DNA of 47,622 bases from an uncultured Cycloclasticus sp. (GTDB lineage Bacteria > Pseudomonadota > Gammaproteobacteria > Methylococcales > Cycloclasticaceae), in contig CAJXOJ010000015.1 in NCBI GenBank assembly GCA_913057515.1, forward strand, positions 1 through 47,622. The letters are read 5' to 3'. This document shows positions 1 to 7,836 of the stretch, one piece after another; within the stretch, counting starts at the first letter, position 1, and every line of letters starts with the position of its first letter. The notes beneath the pieces were generated by a model. The model was given only the letters and a program-made list of their open reading frames with translations, was not told where the DNA came from and searched no databases. Position numbers and translations under genes: made by a program.

Positions 1-2
1 CA

Positions 3-1592
3 ACTTGGTATAACGATGTGTTGTATCGCGCCACGCCGGATAATAGGTTGCTAGCCCTTAATCCAAAAAATGGAAAAACCATTTGGGAAAAACGAACAGC
101 AGAGATTGAGTTTGGTTATTCAATGACCAGTGCCCCGCTTGTTGCCAATAACGTAGTGATCACGGGTGTATCAGGTGGAGAATTTGGCGCGAGGGGCTTC
201 TTAGACGGTTGGGACCCAGAAACGGGTGATCATTTATGGCGCTTTCATACCATACCCAAGCCGGGAGAAAAAGGTAGCGAAAGCTGGCAAGCTGATGAGT
301 GGGAGCATGGTGGTGGCCCAACTTGGTTGATAGGATCTTATGATAAAGAATTGGACCTCGTATATTGGGGGGTTGGAAACAAGTCACCTTGGAACATGAG
401 AGAGGGTGCAAAAGATAATTTATATACACAAAGTTTATTAGCTATAAAACCTAAAACAGGTGAGTTGGTGTGGCATTACCAATTTACCCCTAATGATGGT
501 TTTGATTATGATGGTGTCAACGACCCAATACTTGTGGATATGAAGGTTGATGGGAAAGAACGTAAGGTCTTAATACAGGCCAACAGAAATGGATTTTTTT
601 ATGTACTTGACCGTACCAATGGTGAGTTATTAAGAGCCAATAAATTTGTCGATAAAGTGACATGGGCCGATGGAATTGACATGGAAACAGGGAGGCCTAT
701 TTTATCTGAGCGTGTTAAAAACATGATAAAGACAGGAGAAACGACTGAGATTTGGCCATCAGCCTATGGTGGTAAGAATTTAGCGCCAATGTCTTATAGC
801 CCAACAACAGGCTTAGCATATGCTAATACCTTTAATATCGGTTGGAAATATACTCCGGTAGAGCAACCCTATAAAAAAGGCGTATTTTATATTGGAGCAA
901 GGTTTGAATGGGCATTGCCAGATGGGCCAAAGGGCTATTTAAGAGCAATTGACCCATTAACTGGGAAGGCAAAATGGCAATTCCCAACAGCCATTCCTAT
1001 GAATGGTGGGACACTAGTCACAGAAGGGAACCTTGTCTTCTCGGGTGCACAAACTGGGGAATTATATGCATTAAATGCACAGACTGGAGAAAAACTATGG
1101 GAGTTCCGTACAGGGTCTGGGATTATTGCCCCACCCATAACCTATCAAGTAGATGGTAAACAATATATTGCTATTGTCAGTGGTATAGGTGGCTTATATC
1201 ACAGCTTGTCAAATGATATTAACCTTAAAAATATTAACCCAGGTGGCTCTATTTGGGTCTTTGAATTAGGGAAGGGTGGAGATACAAGTACTATCCATGC
1301 CGAAACGATTCAACCACCTAAAGACCCTGACGCAGAAGGAGTAAGTGAAAAGCTCAAGTCATGGTCAAATAAGGCAAAACAAGGTGCTGAACTCTACGAA
1401 CAAGCCTGCTCTCATTGTCATGGTGTAGAAATGAAAACATCTGGTACGACATTTGATCTTCGTACATTTCCAAAAAATGACCAGGCAAGATTTATGAATT
1501 CGGTGATTAATGGCATAGGTTCCATGCCAGCATGGGGAAATAAACTATCGGCCGAAGAAATTGAGGCAATATACGAATATGTTATTAATTAA
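3..1592 (+). CDS. PQQ-dependent quinohaemoprotein alcohol dehydrogenase (5' end outside window)
   Basis: The reading frame is open to the first base of the window, so the N-terminus (signal peptide, first propeller blades and the usual vicinal Cys-Cys) lies upstream. What remains is the PQQ beta-propeller with repeated tryptophan-docking motifs such as LLALNPKNGKTIWE and LLAIKPKTGELVWHYQ, the GGGPTW element, and an acidic active-site stretch FDYDGVND. A C-terminal cytochrome c domain follows, with haem motif CSHCH and a distal Met in GSMPAWG. This is the layout of type II (periplasmic, haem-containing) alcohol dehydrogenases, which pass electrons from alcohol oxidation to the respiratory chain. 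A role in oxidising alcohols formed by the nearby oxygenases is inferred from location only. No terminator is seen after the stop. Confidence 0.9.
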   Translation, partial: TWYNDVLYRATPDNRLLALNPKNGKTIWEKRTAEIEFGYSMTSAPLVANNVVITGVSGGEFGARGFLDGWDPETGDHLWRFHTIPKPGEKGSESWQADEWEHGGGPTWLIGSYDKELDLVYWGVGNKSPWNMREGAKDNLYTQSLLAIKPKTGELVWHYQFTPNDGFDYDGVNDPILVDMKVDGKERKVLIQANRNGFFYVLDRTNGELLRANKFVDKVTWADGIDMETGRPILSERVKNMIKTGETTEIWPSAYGGKNLAPMSYSPTTGLAYANTFNIGWKYTPVEQPYKKGVFYIGARFEWALPDGPKGYLRAIDPLTGKAKWQFPTAIPMNGGTLVTEGNLVFSGAQTGELYALNAQTGEKLWEFRTGSGIIAPPITYQVDGKQYIAIVSGIGGLYHSLSNDINLKNINPGGSIWVFELGKGGDTSTIHAETIQPPKDPDAEGVSEKLKSWSNKAKQGAELYEQACSHCHGVEMKTSGTTFDLRTFPKNDQARFMNSVINGIGSMPAWGNKLSAEEIEAIYEYVIN

Positions 1593-1936
1593 CTCATATA
1601 TAGGTTGGCTTCAGTAAGATATAAGAATTAGCTCGAGCAGTAAAACATACAGTTTTTGATTGAGACCTTGGGTGTATGTGTTGATATATTGCTAGTAAGA
1701 TAGTTGCAGTTGGGTGAAGATAAAAATGCATCGCTAAGGTGGAAGCAAGGTTAAGGCACTAGCCATGCTAGCTTCTCGATTATGTAGATAAAAGGCATTT
1801 TACTGTTAGGCATAAGGTTATTTGGGTAAAATTAAAACAAGGCTATCTATAACTTGGGTGCTTAATGAAGTACGGTAGTCGTTTTGTACTCGACAATAAT
1901 ATGAATTTCTTTAATTTTAATAAAAAGGTATAAGCA
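1593..1936. other. 344-bp gap without a clear gene
   Basis: No convincing open frame, RNA gene or strong terminator is visible. Two short inverted repeats lie near the downstream gene: AGTAC/GTACT at 1869-1890 and GTCG/CGAC at 1878-1894. They could be operator half-sites for the SDR gene, but they are too short to be compelling. Positions 1781-1798 match exactly an 18-base stretch inside the small unknown gene at 7320-7709. Read on the minus strand in that gene's frame, they give AFYLH followed by R and S at matching positions. This may be a fossil of a second copy, but stop codons surround it. Confidence 0.4.
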
Positions 1937-2728
1937 ATGGGATGGTTAGATAATAAAGTAGTTTTGATTACAGGGGGAGCCTCAGGCATTGGCTTGGCAA
2001 TTGTGGAGCGATTTATTGAAGAAGGTGCAAAATTATGTGTAATGGATCGGTCTCAGGAAGGTATTGATGCACTAGAAAAAGCACATGTGGGATCTGTTGT
2101 TGGAATAGTTGGAGATGTTCGTTCATTAGAGTCAAACAAAGCCGCGGTTGAAAAAACAGTGTCAGCTTTTGGCAAACTGGATGTGTTTGTTGGTAATGCT
2201 GGTATTTGGGATTATATGGTGCCTTTAGAAGCGCAGCCAGACGATAAGGTTGAGGAAATTGCTGATGAAATATTTGCGGTTAATGTTAAAGGTTATCTCT
2301 TAGGTGCTAAAGCAGCCTTACCTGAGTTGAGAAAAACAAAAGGTAATATGATCTTTACCGCATCCACATCTAGCTACTATACCGGTGGCGGTGGACCTCT
2401 CTATGTGGCTTCTAAGCATGCCGTTATAGGCTTAATAAATCAGCTTGCGTATGAAGTTGCACCAGATATTAGAGTTAATGGTGTTGCCCCCGGTGGTACA
2501 GTAACAAATTTAGGTGGTACCAGTGCGGCAGGTCAAGCAGATAATAAACTTAATGAGGTGCCAGGCATTGATAAAATGATTGGCGATATGACGCCGCTAG
2601 GGTTTACTGCTGAGCCGGAAGATCATGCGGGTGCTTATTTATTACTGGCTTCTGAGCAATCTAAGTATATTACCGCAACCGTTATTAATTCTGATGGTGG
2701 CATTGGAGTGGGTAAACGGCCAGAATAG
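1937..2728 (+). CDS. SDR-family cis-dihydrodiol dehydrogenase (BphB/NahB-like)
   Basis: This is a 263-residue short-chain dehydrogenase with an NAD-binding motif TGGASGIG (residues 12-19), the NAG motif near 87-89, and the catalytic set Ser143, Tyr156 and Lys160 in PLYVASK. Length and sequence style match dehydrogenases that re-aromatise the cis-dihydrodiols made by biphenyl and naphthalene dioxygenases, yielding catechols and NADH in the cytoplasm. It stands alone on the plus strand and is followed by a bidirectional terminator shared with the convergent oxygenase pair. It is the only SDR in the window, so it is the natural partner for PhnA1A2 about 8 kb away. The product family is secure; the exact diol substrate is inferred. 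Confidence 0.85.
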   Translation: MGWLDNKVVLITGGASGIGLAIVERFIEEGAKLCVMDRSQEGIDALEKAHVGSVVGIVGDVRSLESNKAAVEKTVSAFGKLDVFVGNAGIWDYMVPLEAQPDDKVEEIADEIFAVNVKGYLLGAKAALPELRKTKGNMIFTASTSSYYTGGGGPLYVASKHAVIGLINQLAYEVAPDIRVNGVAPGGTVTNLGGTSAAGQADNKLNEVPGIDKMIGDMTPLGFTAEPEDHAGAYLLLASEQSKYITATVINSDGGIGVGKRPE

Positions 2729-2741
2729 AAAGTTGGAAAAG

Positions 2742-2779
2742 AAAAAGGCCTTAATGTTTTAAACATTAAGGCCTTTTTT
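2742..2779. terminator. Bidirectional rho-independent terminator
   Basis: Perfect 16-bp arms (AAAGGCCTTAATGTTT and its complement) are flanked by an A run on the left and six T residues on the right. It sits between two convergent genes and can stop transcription from both. Confidence 0.9.
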
Positions 2780-2795
2780 GTGTCATCGTGCTTTT

Positions 2796-3281
2796 TTATA
2801 CAGGGTATGCCATATAACGAGGTAATACGTTGGTATCAATAACCGCTTTACGCTGAAGAAAGCTTGCGCCATTTTCAATGAGTACGATGTCTTCGTAACG
2901 CCCAACACATAGGATTTCAGTCGTTTCAACAAGGTTCTGGGTATAAAAAACAGAGAAGTTAAAGTTAGCTTGGTAACGATTGTTGCCTAAATTTTCTATA
3001 GAGGTTAACTGAGTCATATGTCTTGTTTGGTAATGCTCAGTTGAGTCCTCTTGGATAACAGTAACCTGGGTTACTCTATCTTGTAAACGCTCATATTTAT
3101 CATCGAGCATAAAAGCGATAGGAAAACCGTTCGTTTCATTTTCATTTGAAATAAGTGTATAAGTGCCTTGTTTATTAAAACAAGCCAACCATTTATTCAT
3201 GTCTAATTTGTCGAGCGCACAAATATAGTCCCTATTTAAGTTCTCGATACTAAAAATTACGTTAGGTTCAATCTCACTCAT
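2796..3281 (-). CDS. Aromatic-ring-hydroxylating oxygenase, beta (small) subunit
   Basis: A 161-residue protein of the SnoaL/NTF2-like fold typical of Rieske oxygenase beta subunits, recognisable from the RLQDRVTQV segment near the middle, the YQTRHMTQL strand and the closing RYEDIV...RKAVIDT block. It supports the alpha3beta3 structure of the oxygenase and carries no metal site. Its start codon overlaps the end of the alpha gene by 4 bp, so the two are translationally coupled and made in equal amounts. The pair belongs to the same broad group as benzoate, salicylate and anthranilate oxygenases. The substrate cannot be told from the sequence. Confidence 0.88.
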   Translation of the reverse strand: MSEIEPNVIFSIENLNRDYICALDKLDMNKWLACFNKQGTYTLISNENETNGFPIAFMLDDKYERLQDRVTQVTVIQEDSTEHYQTRHMTQLTSIENLGNNRYQANFNFSVFYTQNLVETTEILCVGRYEDIVLIENGASFLQRKAVIDTNVLPRYMAYPV

Positions 3282-4468
3282 GATTCTGCCCTCTTAAAGC
3301 CCATTAGTTTTCTATAGTGTTCCCAGCGAGGTAGGTTTCCAGATTCATCATTTTGCCCAACCTGAAGATCAAGTTGGTACTCATCTTTAACGCCTTTCTG
3401 GAAAATAGCCATGCCTGGTGTTTTGTTGCCTTTATCAATTCGAGAGAAAATAGAGGCATCTTCCATACTTATTAAACCGCAAGGGCCGAGTAGGTTGCTT
3501 GATTGGCGAATTCTATGTGCAATCATTTCATCGTCATCATCTTCATGAGTGAAATAGGCATAATGGACTTCAATGCCTTTAGGGCCTTTAGGAAATGCAT
3601 ATCGAATGTTCAGCATATCCATATGTTTTGAATAAACCGTTAGTGGGAATTGCATCTGCACAATGGATCCGGTACTCGTTTCGGTGCCTTTAAAATCAAG
3701 TATAGATGCATCTTCTAATGCTGTAATGTCGTCAGGGATTTTAAGCTCAGACTCAAAAGATAAATGGCCATTTTCAGTTACATTTTGAACACCTTTTCCA
3801 CCTTGCCAATTAAGCATTTTAAACGCCAAATGTAGCAATGGAGCATGATAACCATCATTATCGCAATATGCTTTCCAGTTGCAGTCATAATGAACTTTTT
3901 GATAGCCGGCAAATTTTAATCGGCCGTCACCACCAAGAATACGGCTGAGAGGCTCATAGAAATCTTCCCCTAGGTATTCTTTAAGCGGTGCAACAGTATC
4001 GCTCATTGTAATGAAATATAAGCCACAAAACTCTTCCGTACGGAAGGTGGGTAAGCTAAAGTTCTTTTTGTCAAAATCAGGCGTAAATTCACGACTGTTT
4101 GGACAACCGACTAATTCACCCTCAGGGCTGAATAACCAACGATGATAAGGGCATTCAAATTCTGTTTTATTTCCTAAGCTTTCGGTAACAAGGGTTGTGC
4201 CCCGATGAGTACATGAGTTTTGAAAAATACGAATCTTATTATCTTCACCACGCACGGCAAAAATAGGAATCTCACCAAGGTCGGAGGCTTTGTAGTCTCC
4301 AATATTTGGAATTTCACTTTGGTGTACGACTGGGTGCCACTCCTCGCCATAAAATATTTTTTCAAGCTCAATGGGCCATAAGTCGGCACGTTCAAATACC
4401 TCTTTGGGTACTTCGTTATATTTAGCTGGCCACTCTAGGGTAGCCCTGTTATCGGGTGTTTGTGACAT
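3278..4468 (-). CDS. Aromatic-ring-hydroxylating oxygenase, alpha (large) subunit
   Basis: A 396-residue Rieske oxygenase catalytic subunit. The [2Fe-2S] Rieske ligands are Cys86, His88, Cys106 and His109 (CTHRG ... CPYHRW). The mononuclear iron site is Asp205-x2-His208-x4-His213 (DGYHAPLLH), with a likely third ligand Asp in GLISMEDAS. The start is supported by a strong ribosome site, TTGGAGGAAAT, directly upstream. It overlaps the beta gene and has its own promoter region, which carries a possible FNR box. It is divergent from the other alpha subunits here and keeps the GLISMED signature of the salicylate/anthranilate group. No dedicated ferredoxin or reductase is adjacent, so it presumably borrows PhnA3/PhnA4 or components outside the window. 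Confidence 0.9.
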   Translation of the reverse strand: MSQTPDNRATLEWPAKYNEVPKEVFERADLWPIELEKIFYGEEWHPVVHQSEIPNIGDYKASDLGEIPIFAVRGEDNKIRIFQNSCTHRGTTLVTESLGNKTEFECPYHRWLFSPEGELVGCPNSREFTPDFDKKNFSLPTFRTEEFCGLYFITMSDTVAPLKEYLGEDFYEPLSRILGGDGRLKFAGYQKVHYDCNWKAYCDNDGYHAPLLHLAFKMLNWQGGKGVQNVTENGHLSFESELKIPDDITALEDASILDFKGTETSTGSIVQMQFPLTVYSKHMDMLNIRYAFPKGPKGIEVHYAYFTHEDDDDEMIAHRIRQSSNLLGPCGLISMEDASIFSRIDKGNKTPGMAIFQKGVKDEYQLDLQVGQNDESGNLPRWEHYRKLMGFKRAES

Positions 4469-4545
4469 ATTTCCTCCAAGAAATGTACGTGAAAAAATAC
4501 TATATATAGTTTTGAATGCCTGACCAATAACTATTGGGCGGAAAC

Positions 4546-4559
4546 TTGATATAAGTCAC
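4546..4559 (-). promoter_or_regulatory. Candidate FNR-type box upstream of oxygenase alpha
   Basis: TTGAT-ATAA-GTCAC matches the FNR consensus TTGAT-N4-ATCAA at 8 of 10 positions with an intact TGA-N6-TCA core. A TATAGT -10 on the minus strand at 4504-4499 would place the box centre near -60, a class I activator position. Function is inferred. Confidence 0.4.
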
Positions 4560-4569
4560 TTGAGTGATG

Positions 4570-5310
4570 TTAGCGAGCAGAAGAGTTGGCTAGTTGTTCT
4601 AGTTTTTTGTTATCTAAAATTTGAATACTACGACCTTCTTTTTCAATGCAGCCAGTTTCAATCAGTTTAGAAAAAGATCGGCTCACGGTCTCAACAGCAA
4701 GGCCTAAATGGCTTGCAATATCTTGCCGTGTCATCGGTAATTGGAATGAAGTGGTTTGTAAATTAGAGGAGAGTAAACGGCGATGATGGAACAATAAAAA
4801 AGCAGCAAGTCGCGAAGAAGCTGCTTGAAGAGAGATAATATTTTGCACTTGGCTCATGGATGCTAAGGCTGTGCTATATAGCTTGACTGAGAAGTCAGAT
4901 AAAGTCGGAAATTCTTTCCGTATATTACGCAGAAGAGGGTAGTCTATTTTGCAGGCTAAGCTTGGTTCGAGTGCTTTTGAGCTATTAAGGGTCATACCAA
5001 TGCCGACGCTATCTAAGCCAATGACTTCCCCTGGTAAAAAAAAGTTATGCACATGTTCGGTGCCATGAGCAGAGACCATTTGGGTTTTAAATGAGCCGGT
5101 TTTTACGACGTACAAATAATTTGTTTTAGTGTGTTGTACAAATAAAGAGTCGCCAGTATTGTATGGAATATTGGTTTGGACAATATTTTCAAACCGGAAT
5201 AGTTTTTTAGCAGGCATGCCTGATGGCACACACCTTTTTGCTAGGGTACACTCGGAACAGTTTGAGGCGACTTTATTTTTTGTCATGTTGAATTTTTTTA
5301 TGCTAGCCAC
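4570..5310 (-). CDS. FNR-type oxygen-sensing transcriptional regulator (Crp/Fnr family)
   Basis: A 246-residue protein from the GTG start; an ATG at 5286 is an alternative and fits better if transcription starts near 5312. An N-terminal cluster Cys18-x2-Cys21-x5-Cys27 plus Cys120 lines up with E. coli FNR Cys20, 23, 29 and 122 at a constant offset of two, so all four ligands of the O2-labile [4Fe-4S] cluster are present. A cyclic-nucleotide-type beta-barrel and dimer helix follow. The C-terminal helix-turn-helix has VETVSR, matching the E-x2-S-R recognition residues that read TTGAT-N4-ATCAA. Family knowledge says it dimerises and binds DNA when oxygen is low. It lies among oxygenase operons, and matching boxes occur upstream of several of them. 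Confidence 0.9.
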   Translation of the reverse strand: MASIKKFNMTKNKVASNCSECTLAKRCVPSGMPAKKLFRFENIVQTNIPYNTGDSLFVQHTKTNYLYVVKTGSFKTQMVSAHGTEHVHNFFLPGEVIGLDSVGIGMTLNSSKALEPSLACKIDYPLLRNIRKEFPTLSDFSVKLYSTALASMSQVQNIISLQAASSRLAAFLLFHHRRLLSSNLQTTSFQLPMTRQDIASHLGLAVETVSRSFSKLIETGCIEKEGRSIQILDNKKLEQLANSSAR

Positions 5311-5318
5311 TTACGGTT

Positions 5319-5346
5319 ACTGTAAACTAAAAATTAGTGCTGTCAA
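5319..5346 (-). promoter_or_regulatory. Candidate sigma70 promoter of the FNR-type gene
   Basis: On the minus strand a consensus -35 TTGACA (5346-5341) is followed after 16 bp by TACAGT (5324-5319). The predicted start near 5312 leaves almost no leader for the GTG start at 5310 and favours the internal ATG at 5286. Confidence 0.5.
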
Positions 5347-5363
5347 CGTTGTATTATTGAAGC

Positions 5364-5401
5364 AAAAAAAAGCCCTAGTATAATATATACTAGGGCTTTT
5401 T
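5364..5401. terminator. Rho-independent terminator of the oxygenase pair at 5.4-7.2 kb
   Basis: 15-bp perfect arms (AAAAGCCCTAGTATA and complement, 3-nt loop) with an A run on the left that reads as a T run on the minus strand. It separates the minus-strand alpha/beta operon from the FNR-type gene downstream. Confidence 0.88.
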
Positions 5402-5416
5402 ACTTTTAGCTGAGGG

Positions 5417-6670
5417 CTATAAATCCATCAGTTCTCGATAACCTTTCCAGAGCCCACGAATTAAACCTTCTGTCACTAGATGATCATCTCCTTTTGCTTC
5501 ATCACCAGCCATACGGATAACATTTGTAAATTCACCATCTCTGATAATGGCATTTTGACACAACTCTGTTGACTCACCGTCTTCCATTGAAATAAGCCCA
5601 GCAGGACCAATCAGGTTAAACTGCTTTAAACGAATATTCCTAAGTTCTTCGGTATCGTCTTTATAGCCAAAGTAGGTCCAGACCAACTCAAATTCATCCT
5701 TACCTTTGGGTAAAATCTGACGAAAAGCGAGTGTGTTTTGAATTTGTTGAACAACCAACGAAGGAAATAACGACAAGATAACTAAAGTCACACCATCTTC
5801 GAATTCTTGTTTGCCAGCCAATAAAGACATATCTTGAAGCTCATATTCGCCAGTTTGAAGCGTTCTAAGCTTATCCTTCTTCATATCATCAAGCGCAGCC
5901 TCATCTTCGGTGCCACCACTTGCCCATAGAACTGAATGGTAGTCGTTGTTGGCAATAGACTCACCTTTTTGTGAAGAGCGATACAAACCAAAGGTGGCGT
6001 GAAATAAATGCAATAAACTCGCGTGATAGGGGTCTTTGGTGTTTTCTGAGTAGAACTTCCAATTCCCTTTAATATATTGCCGAGTTGTACCGAGTATTTC
6101 AACCGGCTTATTTAAGATTCGGCGCATATGGTGGCTGACATCTTCACCCATATATTCTTCAATATCTGGGGTATCATCGCTAAAGGTACCAAAAACAGCA
6201 CCATGATAATTGACGACACGAACTTTGCGTAAGCTGTGTTGTTTTTTATCAAAGTCTTTTGGCATACCACCCTTGCCAGCTAACCCGCGCTGAAACGGTA
6301 CGCCATGAAGGTCGCCTTTTGCATCATAAGCCCACTGGTGATAAACACAGGTGTACGCACCATCTTCAGATTTACCATGACGTTCACGGCAAATCTCGGC
6401 GCCACGGTGAGCACAACGGTTAACCCAAGCATAAATTTCATCATCTTGTCCACGAGTGACCACCACAGGGGTGTCGCCAATATAGGTTGATTTGAAGCTT
6501 CCCTTTTCTGGTATTTCTGCTTCAGAGGCTAAAAAATTCCATGTTGGACCATTGTAGATCCTTGCCTGTTCCAAGTCGTAGACCTCTTGATCATTGAAAA
6601 CGGAATAAGGCACCGAAGTATAGTTTTCATCAGCAGACCATTTTAAGTGTGGAGGTGTTATTGCATTCAT
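5417..6670 (-). CDS. Salicylate/anthranilate-type Rieske oxygenase, alpha subunit (NagG/AndAc-like)
   Basis: A 417-residue catalytic subunit with Rieske ligands Cys86, His88, Cys108 and His111 (CAHRG ... CVYHQW) and iron site Asp213-x2-His216-x4-His221 (DPYHASLLH). The longer loop between the Rieske pairs, the VYHQWAYDAKG stretch and the GPAGLISMEDGE motif are typical of salicylate 5-hydroxylase and anthranilate dioxygenase large subunits, which hydroxylate aromatic acids formed late in PAH breakdown. The start has a good ribosome site (GGAGAAAG). It is downstream of its beta subunit and closed by a strong terminator. The gene at 40782-42032 is a close paralogue, about four residues in five identical by eye. 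The exact substrate is not determined. Confidence 0.9.
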   Translation of the reverse strand: MNAITPPHLKWSADENYTSVPYSVFNDQEVYDLEQARIYNGPTWNFLASEAEIPEKGSFKSTYIGDTPVVVTRGQDDEIYAWVNRCAHRGAEICRERHGKSEDGAYTCVYHQWAYDAKGDLHGVPFQRGLAGKGGMPKDFDKKQHSLRKVRVVNYHGAVFGTFSDDTPDIEEYMGEDVSHHMRRILNKPVEILGTTRQYIKGNWKFYSENTKDPYHASLLHLFHATFGLYRSSQKGESIANNDYHSVLWASGGTEDEAALDDMKKDKLRTLQTGEYELQDMSLLAGKQEFEDGVTLVILSLFPSLVVQQIQNTLAFRQILPKGKDEFELVWTYFGYKDDTEELRNIRLKQFNLIGPAGLISMEDGESTELCQNAIIRDGEFTNVIRMAGDEAKGDDHLVTEGLIRGLWKGYRELMDL

Positions 6671-6681
6671 TATCTTTCTCC

Positions 6682-7167
6682 TTAAACAGGGATGACCATT
6701 AACGTTGTGATTCGGTGAGTATCGTAAATAGCGCTGCGCTTTTTAAACTTAAGCACACCTTTATCGCGAACAACCTCATCGACATAACGGCCTATGTTAT
6801 AAACCGTGCTTTCACCGTCATTGCAGGTTTTAAAAACAGCGTAATTTGACTGTACATGGAACGTCTCGCCGTCGTCTGTTTTGATGACAGGATTACTAAT
6901 AATGTGGCGATACCACTGAACTTGGTACACATTGGCATGACGTAAGGCGGTAATACGGTCTTCTAACATGCCTCGACTATCACACCACATTACTGCCGTA
7001 GGTAGGCCCACTTCATGGTTTTCTCTTGGAATAACCTGGTATAGGCATTCGTCAGTAAAAAATTCAGGCCAGCGCTCTAAGTCATCATCGTCGATACATT
7101 GGACGTAGGCGTTTAAAAGATCTTCTACTTCGTTTTTTAGTTCAAGAGTTAAGCTGCTGTTTGCCAT
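6682..7167 (-). CDS. Salicylate/anthranilate-type Rieske oxygenase, beta subunit (NagH-like)
   Basis: A 161-residue small subunit starting MANSSLTLEL. This ATG is chosen because GAGGAGGCC lies just upstream; the frame stays open further upstream without a ribosome site. Recognisable blocks are CIDDDDLERWPEFFTDEC near the start, the RGMLEDRITALRHAN helix and YRHIISNP, all common to NagH-type subunits. It partners the alpha subunit 11 bp downstream in an operon. Its promoter carries the best-placed FNR-like box of the window, so this oxygenase is the strongest candidate for oxygen-dependent control. Confidence 0.88.
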   Translation of the reverse strand: MANSSLTLELKNEVEDLLNAYVQCIDDDDLERWPEFFTDECLYQVIPRENHEVGLPTAVMWCDSRGMLEDRITALRHANVYQVQWYRHIISNPVIKTDDGETFHVQSNYAVFKTCNDGESTVYNIGRYVDEVVRDKGVLKFKKRSAIYDTHRITTLMVIPV

Positions 7168-7204
7168 GTGGCCTCCTCGTTTATTTTGTAGGGTAGAAAA
7201 GAAT

Positions 7205-7252
7205 GTGGTTGAGTATACGGGTGTCACTCTATAAGAAAATGATTATGGTCAA
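7205..7252 (-). promoter_or_regulatory. Candidate class II FNR-dependent promoter of the NagH/NagG-like operon
   Basis: On the minus strand a box TTGAC-CATA-ATCAT (7252-7239) matches the FNR consensus at 8 of 10 positions with intact TGA/TCA core. A -10 TATACT lies at 7217-7212, giving a start near 7205 and a box centre at about -40.5. That is within one base of the -41.5 position used by FNR at class II promoters, which typically lack a -35. Confidence 0.6.
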
Positions 7253-7289
7253 AAAAAGTCTCTTTATGCAAATTAAAGAGACTTTTTTT
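7251..7289. terminator. Bidirectional rho-independent terminator
   Basis: 16-bp perfect arms (AAAAAAAGTCTCTTTA and complement), 7-nt loop, A run on the left and T run on the right. It ends the small unknown minus-strand gene at 7320-7709 and touches the FNR-like box of the next operon. Confidence 0.88.
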
Positions 7290-7319
7290 GTAAGTGCTTG
7301 AAGTTGACTTTACTGATGC

Positions 7320-7709
7320 TTAGGAGCGGTTATCCACCAAAACCATTTTAGAAATGAGAGATTGGATATCGATGTTAACGTTATTGTCTATTAAGGCAGA
7401 TACTCGATTAATAGTGCAGACGACAGAACCTTGTCTGCTATGTAGATAAAAGGCATCTAATGGGTAGACAACAGATGGGTCATCTACTGCGCGGTGGTAG
7501 CTGAGTTGGCTGATACCCATAACGCCAAGGCCACCGGCTTCTGAGTGAGCCATCAGCCTTTCGGCGCGATCTTCAGAAATATCTCCAATATATTCAGTTA
7601 AAAAAGGAGGTGTTATAGCGCCTTTGCCAGGAACAGTTTCACGCCAACGGACGGCACCAATGACGCCATCAATGTCTAATAGGGAGCTAAAAGGGAATGG
7701 TTCAGACAT
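7320..7709 (-). CDS. Small protein of unknown function in the oxygenase cluster
   Basis: 129 residues starting MSEPFPFSSLLDIDG; this ATG has a GAGGA ribosome site 8 bp upstream, better than an earlier in-frame ATG at 7745. I do not recognise it with confidence. It has no signal peptide, membrane segment or cysteine cluster. The layout, with an N-terminal LLDIDGVIGAVRW strand, a middle helix with ERLMAHSEAG, then paired strands around DAFYLHSRQGSVV and a C-terminal helix, resembles small profilin- or roadblock-like folds such as DUF2173. That is only a guess. It is monocistronic, closed by its own terminator, and diverges from the PdxA-like gene with an FNR-like box between them. Confidence 0.7.
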   Translation of the reverse strand: MSEPFPFSSLLDIDGVIGAVRWRETVPGKGAITPPFLTEYIGDISEDRAERLMAHSEAGGLGVMGISQLSYHRAVDDPSVVYPLDAFYLHSRQGSVVCTINRVSALIDNNVNIDIQSLISKMVLVDNRS

Positions 7710-7836
7710 AAAGTTTTCCTCAAAGTTTGTTTGTAATTTTGTCATATGTAGTTAATAGAGGTTAGCGCACGAGCTTGGATAAACGCAACAGATTATTGAG
7801 CTTTTATCATTTGTTACGTTAAATTTAAAATTTGAA

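Noticed and set aside
1869-1894. Short inverted repeats upstream of the SDR gene as operators
   Set aside because: Arms of 4-5 bp are too short to separate from chance; mentioned only in the gap description.
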